In this document: positions 32,212 through 39,730 of the stretch, piece by piece
Position numbering within the stretch: the first letter of the stretch is position 1
How the letters are laid out: every line of letters begins with the position of its first letter
From: Neobacillus driksii
Lineage (GTDB): Bacteria; Bacillota; Bacilli; Bacillales; Cytobacillaceae
NCBI RefSeq assembly: GCF_013409995.1
Contig: NZ_JACCBX010000002.1
Location: forward strand, 1-39,730
DNA length: 39,730 bases
Reading direction: 5' to 3'
Made by a program: the position numbers and the translations under genes
The notes under the pieces: generated by a model
Database searches by the model: none
The model's input: the letters and a program-made list of their open reading frames with translations, nothing else
What the model was told of the DNA's origin: nothing

Positions 32212-32583
32212 ATGGAGGTTAATCAGGGGTTTGACATGTTTACCATTATAGAGAAATTATTTCCACTATTTATTATCCTTGTAATTGGATTTATTTTATT
32301 TATTATTTTTCAAGGAATTAAACAATGGAACTACAATAATAAACAACCAAAGTTGAATGTGGATGCACTGGTTGTCTCGAAACGGACCGAGGTAAGTGGT
32401 GGAAGTAATGATTCGAGCGCCAGTACTTTGTATTATATTACGTTTCAAGTTGAAAGCGGTGACAGAATGGAACTTGCCGTCAGAGGTTCTGATTATGGAA
32501 TGCTTGCTGAAGGTGATGCCGGGGAACTTGTTTCCCAGGGGACAAGATTTCATAGTTTTACACGAAAACAGCACGTTAACTAG
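32212..32583 (+). CDS. DUF2500 membrane protein
   Basis: A 123-residue protein with one N-terminal membrane helix (LFPLFIILVIGFILFIIFQG) and a soluble beta domain with the DUF2500 pattern LYYITFQVESGDRMELAVRG followed by SDYGMLAEGDAGELVSQGTR. Function is unknown. It is single-pass and the domain probably lies in the cytoplasm or at the surface depending on topology, which I cannot settle. GAGGGGGA lies six bases before the ATG. It ends at a terminator. Confidence 0.85.
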   Translation: MEVNQGFDMFTIIEKLFPLFIILVIGFILFIIFQGIKQWNYNNKQPKLNVDALVVSKRTEVSGGSNDSSASTLYYITFQVESGDRMELAVRGSDYGMLAEGDAGELVSQGTRFHSFTRKQHVN

Positions 32584-32611
32584 GACACGCAATTATACGT
32601 GTCCATTTTTA
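32583..32611 (+). terminator. Terminator of the DUF2500 gene
   Basis: GGACACG and CGTGTCC form a 7-bp stem with an eight-base loop, followed by ATTTTT. Confidence 0.85.
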
Positions 32612-32674
32612 ATGTATGTCAATTTGAGGTGGCTGAAATTAGTTGTGGATGATGGAGTTTAGTTACGCAAAACT

Positions 32675-32736
32675 AGAAATACTGGTGTATAGCCAGAAAT
32701 ACTGGAACATAACCAAGAAACACTGGCGCTTAACCA
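32675..32736. repeat. Three short tandem repeats, 20-21 nt
   Basis: AGAAATACTGG starts at 32675 and 32695, and AGAAACACTGG at 32716, each followed by a related ATAACC-type tail. Taken with the preceding CC, a unit contains CCAG/CTGG arms. The spacing is close to two helical turns. Confidence 0.6.
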
Positions 32737-32743
32737 AAACCCA

Positions 32744-32779
32744 CCAAAAAAACCTATCCCAACAAGGTTGAAATAGGTC
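32744..32779 (-). terminator. Terminator of the LysM-M14 gene
   Basis: ACCTAT and ATAGGT with inner CAAC/GTTG pairs form a stem. On the minus strand a run of seven T follows. Confidence 0.75.
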
Positions 32780-32783
32780 ATCA

Positions 32784-33974
32784 CTACATATACAGTCCAG
32801 CCAAAAAGATCCCTAGTACTTCTTCATAAATTTCATCAAATTGACTTAGCGGGAGGGGGTTGGTGCCTGTTCCGAGCTCAACGGTAAACCCTGGCCGGCG
32901 CCAATCCTGGATAAACCAATCCTTATACCCCGCATAACTTTCTATGGATCTAACAGGTTCGTAGCCACTAACTCTTGCAAATTCATTAACAAGCACTTCG
33001 GACTCTGGCGGCTCCAAGTTTTCAAACCCCCAGTAAATGACCTCACCCTGTGTATGAAAGGCTAGAACCCGAGCAAAGTCACGTCTTCTAGTCAAATCTG
33101 CCATCGCAATCGCTTCTGGCTCTGATAACGGATGTTCACCCCCATAATCCCGTGGTCCAGGTTCAGTAGGATTCCTAGCTTTCTCCAATTCCCAGAGGGC
33201 AGGGAACTGGTCATTTAAGTCAACACCTCGAATATTTGCTTTCCATCCAGAAAAATCAGTACTTCCACGATTAAGTTCAATCACTCTATTTCTCCACGTT
33301 TCGTTTTCTGGGGGACCGTTCATCACAAGACTAACTCCGTCTGGGTTAACCATTGGGACAAGAGACAGCATGCTTTGCCTGTATAATTGAAAAGTCGATA
33401 GACCGCGTATGGAACTTCCATTCGTAAGCGACAAACAATAATCATTTAAGAATGTCATTAAGACAGGTGTAGTTATCCATTCATTTGCATGAAAAGAAGC
33501 ATTATAATGAACTCTTTTACTTCCATTACCTAGTAGAACTTCAGGTATCCGGTTGCCTAGCACTGAATTGCCTGCATTGGTTACCCGGAGAAATGGATAC
33601 ACCTCTTGCAAACGAGCGATATCACTCATCATACGGCTAAAATCATAATGCTGCTTTCCTTGAACAAGTCTCCAAGTAACCCTAAGTGGAACCTTGATAT
33701 TTTGCCCGACTAATAGTCGATTAGGATTGACATTAGGGTTCGCAAGCAGCAGCGCATCCAGTGATAGATTGCGGTTTTGCGCAATACTCCAAAAAGAATC
33801 ACCGCGTTGGATTTGATAATTCTGACCAAGAAAACCGGGAATTCGGATTCGCTGTCCGGCAGTAAGCTGACTGGGTTGAATATCCCGGTTAGAATCAATA
33901 ATGAGTTGAATATTGATTCGAAACAGTTGACTGTAATACCATAAAGAATCACCTTGTCTCACATAGATGTCCAT
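32784..33974 (-). CDS. LysM-M14 gamma-D-glutamyl-diamino acid endopeptidase
   Basis: A 396-residue cell-wall peptidase. Two LysM domains at about residues 3-46 and 52-95 (YVRQGDSLWYYSQLF, YQIQRGDSFWSIAQNRN) bind peptidoglycan. An M14 carboxypeptidase-like domain follows, with zinc ligands in the HxxE of NASFHANEWIT and the His of VLAFHTQGEVIYW, and the catalytic Glu in PGFTVELGTGTNPLP. This plan matches endopeptidase I of Lysinibacillus sphaericus, which cuts gamma-D-Glu-diaminopimelate bonds. No signal peptide is seen, as for sporulation-stage enzymes kept inside the cell. AGGAGG lies five bases before the ATG at 33974. A longer frame start at 34034 has none. Confidence 0.9.
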   Translation of the reverse strand: MDIYVRQGDSLWYYSQLFRINIQLIIDSNRDIQPSQLTAGQRIRIPGFLGQNYQIQRGDSFWSIAQNRNLSLDALLLANPNVNPNRLLVGQNIKVPLRVTWRLVQGKQHYDFSRMMSDIARLQEVYPFLRVTNAGNSVLGNRIPEVLLGNGSKRVHYNASFHANEWITTPVLMTFLNDYCLSLTNGSSIRGLSTFQLYRQSMLSLVPMVNPDGVSLVMNGPPENETWRNRVIELNRGSTDFSGWKANIRGVDLNDQFPALWELEKARNPTEPGPRDYGGEHPLSEPEAIAMADLTRRRDFARVLAFHTQGEVIYWGFENLEPPESEVLVNEFARVSGYEPVRSIESYAGYKDWFIQDWRRPGFTVELGTGTNPLPLSQFDEIYEEVLGIFLAGLYM

Positions 33975-34076
33975 GGAATCCTCCTGATGTTCAAAAATGG
34001 TCTTACTTAAAATGTATGCAGGAAAGTTTAGCATATATGTAGGGTTTTAGATTATTTGCAGAAGGATGCTAATAAA

Positions 34077-34104
34077 TAAAAGAGTGCCGCCCTTAGGACA
34101 CTCT
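34077..34104 (-). terminator. Terminator of the coat-paralogue gene at 34164
   Basis: AGAGTG and CACTCT with partly paired inner bases form a hairpin. The minus strand continues TTTTATTT. Confidence 0.75.
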
Positions 34105-34163
34105 GTGAAGGTTATATAGAGCGAAGTAGTCATTGTTACCGAGAACAGGCTATCCCTCATCTT

Positions 34164-34835
34164 TTATGTCATATGAACGGTTTTAATATGCTGAAGATTT
34201 AAATAGACAGGATCACCTTTAGCCGTCAGCAATTCTACAAAATTATTTTTAATTCCCATCACTTTCCCCATACCGTTCTCATTTTCCCCCATATTAAATA
34301 CAATTAAAGTCCCAATCAATTTTTCAATCTGGACTTCAAACGATCGTGCGAATGTTATGTTAGAGGGGTTTACTGGTAAATTTGCATTGCTTAAACCATA
34401 GGGACGCTGATTATTGGTATAAGGAATTAACCATTTTAAATGATTAAGGGATATAAACATGGTTTTGTAAATAGGGGAGTAAAATACAAAATAATTATTC
34501 ATAATGCTGATAATGTAGCCGTGTACAGCTTGTTTACTTGTCACATATATTTCGGTAAAAATACCCTTAGCTGCCGTTAGCGTTTTTCGTAATGAAATTT
34601 CCTCGTTAGGATTGAAAATAGGGGATTGGTCATCTGATAGAGTAATGATTTCATCAATTTCTTCCTTTTTAGGAAACTTCCAATTTTGAATATGGACTGT
34701 AGGAATGTATAAATAATCATAACCATTGTAGATAACCCACAAATCACTGCCGATGTCAATTAAGATTCCGCTTATGGGTTTATTCCCTGAAAGTTCAAGT
34801 TTTATATAGTTACCAACATGGTCTTTTAATTTCAT
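34164..34835 (-). CDS. CotB/DUF2642-type protein with three Sm-like repeats
   Basis: A 223-residue protein made of three diverged copies of a small beta domain: GNYIKLELSGNKPISGILID from residue 8, KGIFTEIYVTSKQAVHGYI near 90, and IGTLIVFNMGENENGMGKVM near 172. Each copy ends in a hydrophobic strand plus HIQNW, HLKWL or HIKTV, the same ending as the CotB repeats (HHVKSV). The RGGPES motif of CotB is lost. It is probably a spore-surface protein by kinship and location. AAAGGATGTG precedes the ATG. It is downstream of the larger paralogue but a hairpin (34869-34921) separates them. Confidence 0.7.
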   Translation of the reverse strand: MKLKDHVGNYIKLELSGNKPISGILIDIGSDLWVIYNGYDYLYIPTVHIQNWKFPKKEEIDEIITLSDDQSPIFNPNEEISLRKTLTAAKGIFTEIYVTSKQAVHGYIISIMNNYFVFYSPIYKTMFISLNHLKWLIPYTNNQRPYGLSNANLPVNPSNITFARSFEVQIEKLIGTLIVFNMGENENGMGKVMGIKNNFVELLTAKGDPVYLNLQHIKTVHMT

Positions 34836-34868
34836 TTAATCACATCCTTTCTAGTAAAATGATTCTAC

Positions 34869-34921
34869 AAAAAGAGCAGGTGCATATAACTGTATATAAA
34901 AGAAAGATGCCCAGCTCTTTA
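34869..34921 (-). terminator. Long hairpin between coat paralogues
   Basis: AAAGAGC (34871) and the minus-strand partner near 34914 (GCTCTTT) close a long stem with inner GCAT pairs. The minus strand continues TTTTTG. It probably ends the transcript of the gene at 35013. Confidence 0.6.
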
Positions 34922-35012
34922 TTGTAAAATTTATGATGGATATTAATTAGCACAGGAATAGTCAATTTAGGTTTACGGATAATCATTTGCTGCCATTAAC
35001 TTGGGGGAGTGA

Positions 35013-36221
35013 TTAAATGCGTTTTTGTGAGTTATTCCGATTCGGCCAGCCTGAGAAGATAGATCTTCGGTCAAATTCACGCATTGCTGGTTCACCAGAG
35101 AAACGTGATGCCCCAACCTCTTGAGCCTTAGGTTTTGTATCTTCTTTTTTACTCTCTACGGTGTTTATTTTTGTCTTTTCTATTTTCATTAGTGGATTGG
35201 TATCAAGGGTTTCTTTTACTTTTTTAACTTTGTTTAATAGTTCCTGTGTAGCCTTCGCCGTTACTTCCTTTTTCGGTGAAGGTTCTGCTTTCTTTTGCTC
35301 ACGTACAGGCTGTTTTACCTGGGCTCTTTTTTCCAATGAAGGCGCAGCTGGTTTTTGAGCAATTTCTTTATCGTGTTTCACGATATTTTGAACCACAACC
35401 TCGGATTTCTGCTTTTTCACTTCTTCTTGATGAGATTGAGGTATTTCAGTTCTTGACCATTTACTTTCCTTGCTTTGTTTTACATTTTTCTGAATGCTTT
35501 CATTGTGAACGCTCTGCTTTTTCTCTTCTTTTTTGTCTTCATTGCTGATTTTTGCTAGTGATAATGAGGATTTGATAGGTTCTGCCCAAACCTTTTTCTC
35601 ATTTTCCGGTTCATTTACAATTACTTTAGGAGTAACTATTGCTTCATTGTCTACCAGACTCACTGTTTGTTGAACAGTAGCTTCCTCTTTTTCTACCTTC
35701 ATAAACACTTCAGTTTCAACATAATTGTCGTCTGTATCTTCCACTTTACTTTCAGAAATAGCTGTTTCCGTTTCATCTTTGTTTTCTTCTTGTTTTTCTT
35801 CTTTCCGATAGCCTTTTAATATATTTGAAATGTGGGAAATCTTGATTAAAATTCGATTTTCACCATTGATTAGCGTAACAAAGTCGGAATCGACGAAACC
35901 TAGGACACCATCAAAAGATTGCTTATTTAAACACAATATAGATACCCATGAATTCTTTAAAGAGTTTAATAAATCTGCTAAACTCTGAGTTTTCATAAAT
36001 TCCGTAGTGATTTCTTCACCTTTAAATTGTTTCGTGTTTTTTGTTATAGCATGAATTTTATCAATGCTATAGTAATAGACGTATTCCTTTTCGTCTTCTA
36101 AAATAATATGATCAGACTCTACGCCCATTAGTTTACCTTTTATAATTTCTTCACCAACATACAGATTTACATTGTAGCCTTTTAGTAAATCCACGGTTGA
36201 TGAAAAATTATCAGATCCCAT
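35013..36221 (-). CDS. CotB-like protein with long charged tail
   Basis: A 402-residue protein. Residues 1-140 hold two Sm-like CotB repeats (GYNVNLYVGEEIIKGKLMGV and NSWVSILCLNKQSFDGVLGF), each ending in IHAITK or ISNILKG. The remaining 260 residues are a disordered Lys/Glu/Gln-rich tail with AQKPAAPSLEKRAQVKQPVR-type text and few hydrophobics. B. subtilis CotB instead ends in Ser-Lys-Arg repeats that CotH phosphorylates. Here the Ser content is much lower. The RGGPES motif is absent from both repeats. AAGGAGG lies before the ATG. It is 63 nt downstream of the cotB-like gene, with a hairpin between. Confidence 0.75.
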   Translation of the reverse strand: MGSDNFSSTVDLLKGYNVNLYVGEEIIKGKLMGVESDHIILEDEKEYVYYYSIDKIHAITKNTKQFKGEEITTEFMKTQSLADLLNSLKNSWVSILCLNKQSFDGVLGFVDSDFVTLINGENRILIKISHISNILKGYRKEEKQEENKDETETAISESKVEDTDDNYVETEVFMKVEKEEATVQQTVSLVDNEAIVTPKVIVNEPENEKKVWAEPIKSSLSLAKISNEDKKEEKKQSVHNESIQKNVKQSKESKWSRTEIPQSHQEEVKKQKSEVVVQNIVKHDKEIAQKPAAPSLEKRAQVKQPVREQKKAEPSPKKEVTAKATQELLNKVKKVKETLDTNPLMKIEKTKINTVESKKEDTKPKAQEVGASRFSGEPAMREFDRRSIFSGWPNRNNSQKRI

Positions 36222-36246
36222 TCAATGTTCCTCCTTAGGGTAAATT

Positions 36247-36270
36247 TGTCGCTTCTCTAAAGAAGCGACA
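36247..36270 (-). terminator. Hairpin between the two cotB-like genes
   Basis: TGTCGCTTCT and AGAAGCGACA form a perfect 10-bp stem with a four-base loop. The minus strand then reads AATTT, a poor T run, so partial termination or transcript stabilisation is likely. Confidence 0.6.
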
Positions 36271-36284
36271 AGAGTTTTATATTT

Positions 36285-36833
36285 TTACTGTCTTACTTGT
36301 GAGCTTTCTGCACGTGCCACTCTTTGTCTCACAACTTGTTTTTCTGTTTGAGACATAGTGGTGTTCTCTTCTTTACCTTGGTCTTTATTTTCTTCTTGTT
36401 TTTCACTTTCGATTTTCAATCCATAGCTAACATTTCGGATATGCCACATAGATACGCGGACAACTTCTTCTTTACTAATTAATGAAACAAAGTCTTTGTT
36501 AATTTCGCTGATTACACCTTCAAGTTTTTCCGGTCCTCCACGGTTAATTCTTACCCATTGGAATTTTAGGCATTCTAGGAGACCTTGGAAGCTGTCAGCA
36601 CTTTTAAATTCAAAATTCTCCGGAACCTCAATTCCTAAATCCATCGTATCCTTTGAATTTTCGGTTACACTTTTGACATGGTGCGTATTGTAATAAAGCA
36701 CACCATCATCCTTAGTCAAAAGTACTAGATGGTCATCAAGAACGGCCATTAATTTTCCAATTCTTGATTCTGGACCTCCTCTGTCAACCTTGATCGTCTT
36801 CCCCACTAAAGACTTCCACATGTCGTTATTCAT
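36285..36833 (-). CDS. cotB: Spore coat protein CotB-like
   Basis: A 182-residue coat protein with two repeats that retain the CotB hallmark: VDRGGPESRIGKLMAV ending in THHVKSVTENS, and WVRINRGGPEKLEGVISEI ending in WHIRNVSYGLK. B. subtilis CotB (about 380 residues) has a third such repeat and a long Ser-rich C-terminal half. Here the tail is only about 45 residues, E/Q/K-rich and ending AESSQVRQ, so the main CotH phosphorylation region is missing. AAAGGAGG lies 11 bases before the ATG, a little far. It lies 154 nt downstream of cotH on the same strand. Confidence 0.85.
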   Translation of the reverse strand: MNNDMWKSLVGKTIKVDRGGPESRIGKLMAVLDDHLVLLTKDDGVLYYNTHHVKSVTENSKDTMDLGIEVPENFEFKSADSFQGLLECLKFQWVRINRGGPEKLEGVISEINKDFVSLISKEEVVRVSMWHIRNVSYGLKIESEKQEENKDQGKEENTTMSQTEKQVVRQRVARAESSQVRQ

Positions 36834-36944
36834 ACAATATTTATCCTCCTTTAATTAAATAAACATTTACACTGCATTTATATGTGTCACGGTATGATGT
36901 TGTACTAAACGACGAGCCTTTTTTCTTACCTTTTTGTAAAAATA

Positions 36945-36976
36945 GGCAAAAAAAGAAGTATATGGTGTCCATATAC
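36945..36976 (-). terminator. Terminator of cotH
   Basis: GTATATGG and CCATATAC form a perfect 8-bp stem with loop TGT. The minus strand continues TTCTTTTTTT. Confidence 0.85.
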
Positions 36977-36987
36977 AAGGAAATAGG

Positions 36988-38055
36988 TCATAATGACGCC
37001 AGTTTTTTCGTTAAATAGCCATTTCTTTTCTTAATAAATTTGAGAATGACATCTTTTTCTTTATCAAAATATTTCTCGTCCATATTTATATAGGGATCTG
37101 TCCTAATAAATGGCTTTAATAATTGAAATTGTTGTTCGATTATTGGCTCTAAAGCTTCAATATTGAAGTGGGTAGTTAAGATGAAAGCAAGGATTTCTTT
37201 GTATTGTAATCTATATGGTTGAATATGGAGAAGTCGTCCAGTTAAAGTGTTATATCCAGTGATGGGGACAAAATCGTGATCTAGCTTTCTTCCATGAAGG
37301 TCTCTTCCCCAAGTACCATCATAATCCCAAGGGGTAATTTCAAAGAGATTGGTTTTGCTATTTAAATAAAGAGCATAGTTATGGATAAAGCCATCGAAGT
37401 TCTGTGTACAAACAACACCGGCAAGCCATGTAAGATATTTCTTAATATCTAGAAATTTATCAACTTCTTTTTCAAATTCCTCATTTGGAGAGGTGTTGAT
37501 CATTGCAATAAAATCCTCTAATAAAGATAGGTCTTTATCCTCGCCATATTTTATTGTATAACCTTCAGCTAAACTCGTTTTTAATTCGTTCTCTGGAGAG
37601 ATTAATGAGAAGTTTGCAAAATAATTAGTGGCATATATGATTGGTCCATCAGGAAGATTTCTTTTTTTCAAAAGATGTTGGTCAAAGGATTCTAGTTCTA
37701 AGTATATTCCTTTACAAAAACCATTGATATAAAGAAGCACGTGTTTGGAGTGTGGAGAAATAACGCCAATGGTATCAAAAAAATCGAGCGAGAGTTTGTT
37801 CCGACTCAGTGAAATATCATCGTATTCGGCATTCAAATGAATTTCATGAGCACCATCAAATAGATAAGGTTTTTGAAAAATAATATTATAGGATTTTTTC
37901 TTCTTCTTTCTAATGACATTTCCCCGATAGGTGAGTCCAATGTTGTATCGTTTATTGGCAATTTTTAATAAGGCTGGGACATGCTCATCCTCCCAAATAT
38001 CATCCTCCAACTTTTGCAGCCATTTTGGATTAATAAAGATTTCATATTTTAACAC
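36988..38055 (-). CDS. cotH: Spore coat protein kinase CotH
   Basis: A 355-residue homologue of B. subtilis CotH (about 360 residues), an atypical secreted-kinase-like protein that phosphorylates serines of CotB and CotG and controls outer-coat assembly. Conserved segments include YEIFINPKWLQKLEDDIWED, HEIHLNAEYDDISLSRNKLS, GIYLELESFDQHLL and, at the active site, FEITPWDYDGTWGRD, whose Asp residues are needed for activity in B. subtilis. The likely start is the GTG at 38055, seven bases after AGGAG. An in-frame ATG at 38073 lies upstream of that site. A SigK-like promoter is at 38087-38113. The repeat-protein gene diverges 221 bp away, as cotG does in B. subtilis. Confidence 0.93.
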   Translation of the reverse strand: MLKYEIFINPKWLQKLEDDIWEDEHVPALLKIANKRYNIGLTYRGNVIRKKKKKSYNIIFQKPYLFDGAHEIHLNAEYDDISLSRNKLSLDFFDTIGVISPHSKHVLLYINGFCKGIYLELESFDQHLLKKRNLPDGPIIYATNYFANFSLISPENELKTSLAEGYTIKYGEDKDLSLLEDFIAMINTSPNEEFEKEVDKFLDIKKYLTWLAGVVCTQNFDGFIHNYALYLNSKTNLFEITPWDYDGTWGRDLHGRKLDHDFVPITGYNTLTGRLLHIQPYRLQYKEILAFILTTHFNIEALEPIIEQQFQLLKPFIRTDPYINMDEKYFDKEKDVILKFIKKRNGYLTKKLASL

Positions 38056-38086
38056 GTAAATACTCCTATACATTCATTTTTTCTAG

Positions 38087-38113
38087 ATAGTATGCTGCCT
38101 ACAGGGGGATTGT
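38087..38113 (-). promoter_or_regulatory. SigK-like promoter of cotH
   Basis: Minus strand AC (38112-38113), 17 bases, then CATACTAT (38087-38094), matching the SigK pattern AC-N16/17-CATAnnnT. The start point would lie near 38080, about 25 bases before the GTG. Confidence 0.5.
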
Positions 38114-38223
38114 GCAGTACAAACATCCAGTATTTTAGTATAGGACAAATGTCGATGCACAAATATTTATGAAATGGTTGTTAAAAAATAAATGTTTGTC
38201 TATATCAAGTTCCACTTTATTAC

Positions 38224-38232
38224 CATAAATTA
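38224..38232 (+). promoter_or_regulatory. SigK-like -10 of the repeat-protein gene
   Basis: CATAAATTA fits CATAnnnTA exactly. The -35 region about 17 bases upstream is poor (CA rather than AC). It is 45 bases before the start codon. Confidence 0.4.
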
Positions 38233-38276
38233 GAAAGTGAAACGAATATATTTATGGAAAGTGGTGGAAAACCAAG

Positions 38277-39730
38277 ATGGGGATGGACATGAATCAAATG
38301 CTGTCAAAGGCTAAGGATAATGGAGTCGTTTTATTTCTAAATAACAATCCAGATGACAAAGAAAACAAAAAATGTTTCTGTGAAGATCATTCAGATTCCA
38401 GTGGCAGCAAAGGGTCCGACGGAAGTCGGGGTTCTAAAGGAAGTAAAGGGTCAAGTGGCAGTCAGGGGACTTGCGGAAGTAAGGGAAGCAAGGGCTCTGA
38501 TGGAAGTAAGGGAAGCAAGGGCTCTGGCGGAAGTAGAGGCTCCAGAGGATCAAGCGGTTCTAGTGGGTCTCGACGGAAAAAAGGTCCTAAAGGTCGCAAA
38601 GGTCCTAAAGGTCCTAAGGGTCCTAAAGGTAGAAAAGGAAAACATAGTTCTGGTGGAAGCAGAGGTTCAAAAGGCTCACATGGTTCCGGCGGAAGCAGAG
38701 GTTCAAAAGGCTCTCATGGTTCCGGCGGAAGCAGAGGTTCAAAAGGCTCTCATGGTTCTGGTGGAAGTAAAGGGTCAAAAGGCTCTCATGGTTCTGGCGG
38801 AAGTAAAGGGTCTTCTGGCGGTTATGGTTATGGAGGTAAAAACTCCAGCGGAAGCAAAGGCAGCAAGGACTCTGGTGGAAGTAAGGGCAGCAAAGGATCC
38901 AAGGGTTCCAGTGGATCGGGTGGTAAAAAAGGTCCTAAAGGTCCTAAAGGTCCTAAAGGTAAAAAAAGAAGACACAATTCAGGCGGCAGCAAAGGATCCA
39001 GAGGCTCTAATGGCTCCGGTGGAAGTAAGGGCTCCAAAGGCTCTCATGGCTCTGGTGGAAGTAAAGGATCCAAAGGCTCTCATGGCTCTGGTGGAAGTAA
39101 AGGATCTAAAGGCTCTCATGGCTCTGGCGGAAGTAAAGGATCCAAAGGCTCTCATGGCTCTGGTGGAAGTAAAGGATCCAAAGGCGGTAAACACTCCGGT
39201 GGCAGCAAAGGATCCAAAGGCGGTAAACACTCTGGCGGCAGCAAGGGCTCCAAAGGCGGCAAACACTCTGGCGACAGCAAGGGCTCCAAAGGCGGTAAAC
39301 ACTCCGGCGGCAGCAAGGGCTCCAAAGGCGGTAAACACTCAGGCGGCAGCAAGGGCTCCAAAGGCGGTAAACACTCCGGCGGCAGCAAGGGCTCCAAAGG
39401 CGGTAAACACTCCGGCGGCAGCAAGGGCTCCAAAGGCGATAAGCACTCTGGCGGCAGCAAGGGCTCCAAAGGCGATAAGCACTCTGGCGGCAGCAAGGGC
39501 TCCAAAGGCGGTAAACACTCTGGCGGCAGCAAGGGCTCCAAAGGCGGTAAACACTCTGGCGGCAGCAAGGGCTCCAAAGGCGGAAAACACTCCGGCGGCA
39601 GCAAGGGATCCAAAGGCGATAAGCACTCTGGCGGCAACAAAGGATCCAAGGGCGGTAAACACTCCGGCGGCAGCAAAGGATCCAAGGGCGGTAAACACTC
39701 CGGCGGCAGCAAAGGATCTAAAGGCGGTAA
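38277..39730 (+). CDS. CotG-like, collagen-patterned Gly-Ser-Lys repeat protein (partial)
   Basis: An open frame of 484 codons with no stop, running past the window end. After about 42 unique residues (MGMDMNQMLSKAKDNGVVLF onward, containing CFC) it becomes almost pure repeats. The first part is G-X-Y triplets (GSK, GSD, GSR), with GPKGRKGPKGPKGPKGRKGK and GPKGPKGPKGKK blocks, then GGSKGSKGSHGS units, then about fifteen 12-residue units GGSKGSKGGKHS (36-bp DNA repeats, from about 39184). It is extremely basic and Ser-rich. Position and direction relative to cotH equal those of cotG in B. subtilis. The GGTGGA at 38263-38268 supports ATG 38277. ATGs at 38283 and 38289 are alternatives. Confidence 0.85.
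   Translation, partial: MGMDMNQMLSKAKDNGVVLFLNNNPDDKENKKCFCEDHSDSSGSKGSDGSRGSKGSKGSSGSQGTCGSKGSKGSDGSKGSKGSGGSRGSRGSSGSSGSRRKKGPKGRKGPKGPKGPKGRKGKHSSGGSRGSKGSHGSGGSRGSKGSHGSGGSRGSKGSHGSGGSKGSKGSHGSGGSKGSSGGYGYGGKNSSGSKGSKDSGGSKGSKGSKGSSGSGGKKGPKGPKGPKGKKRRHNSGGSKGSRGSNGSGGSKGSKGSHGSGGSKGSKGSHGSGGSKGSKGSHGSGGSKGSKGSHGSGGSKGSKGGKHSGGSKGSKGGKHSGGSKGSKGGKHSGDSKGSKGGKHSGGSKGSKGGKHSGGSKGSKGGKHSGGSKGSKGGKHSGGSKGSKGDKHSGGSKGSKGDKHSGGSKGSKGGKHSGGSKGSKGGKHSGGSKGSKGGKHSGGSKGSKGDKHSGGNKGSKGGKHSGGSKGSKGGKHSGGSKGSKGG

Noticed and set aside
38775..39712. Several minus-strand open frames rich in Leu, Pro and Glu or Ala, Phe and Thr
   Set aside because: They are antisense shadows of the 36-bp repeats of the plus-strand GSK-repeat gene. 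They have no ribosome sites and their repeats follow from the other strand.

Overview
The window reads as chromosomal DNA of an endospore-forming Bacillaceae. The signs are low-GC DNA with Bacillus-style AGGAGG ribosome binding sites, frequent TTG and GTG starts, T-box control of ilvA, the treP-treA-treR order of Bacillus subtilis, a YyaC-type spore protein and a CotB/CotH/CotG-like spore-coat locus. Several intergenic palindromic arrays fit a Neobacillus-type soil bacillus, but the genus is a guess.

Layout. 1-486: end of an rRNA operon (23S 3' end, long spacer, 5S, terminator). 610-6515: a DUF1292 protein, an orphan Cys-containing protein, a PAS-PAS-GGDEF diguanylate cyclase, an Old Yellow Enzyme, a hypothetical protein, an MFS drug-type exporter and a possible 44-residue peptide. 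6515-7027: gamma carbonic anhydrase-like protein. 7489-11764: a bacillopeptidase F gene (bpr) broken by two frameshifts and one nonsense codon. 11856-12529: a palindromic repeat array, then a CcpA-type cre site, a promoter and an isoleucine T-box leader in front of ilvA. 13948-23825: metabolic and housekeeping genes (YtcJ-like amidohydrolase, YyaC, FAD dehydrogenase, DUF1992, flavin reductase, DUF3953, a second and intact subtilisin, EamA permease, coiled-coil protein, cytochrome c lipoprotein, 40-residue membrane peptide, RraA-like protein). 23948-26229: homospermidine synthase/saccharopine dehydrogenase-like protein, methyltransferase, second palindromic array. 26230-30292: trehalose PTS operon with two TreR operators and a cre at its promoter. 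30403-30537: a candidate small RNA carrying an anti-Shine-Dalgarno motif. 30612-32779: VOC protein, third palindromic array, YuxK-like DCC protein, DUF2500 protein, short 20-21 nt repeat. 32784-33974: LysM-M14 peptidase. 34164-39730: spore-coat region with three CotB-type Sm-like paralogues, CotH kinase and a divergent, very long Gly-Ser-Lys repeat protein that runs off the window.

Working together. The coat genes form the most striking unit. CotH of B. subtilis is a protein kinase acting on serines of CotB and CotG. Here the CotB paralogues lack Ser-rich tails, while the divergent repeat protein carries the serines in GSK triplets. The tre genes import, hydrolyse and regulate trehalose use.

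The three palindromic arrays (about 11856-12042, 26003-26210, 31156-31467) have unrelated sequences but share a 52-nt period, close to five turns of B-DNA. This and the small RNA candidate are the least explained signals in the window.
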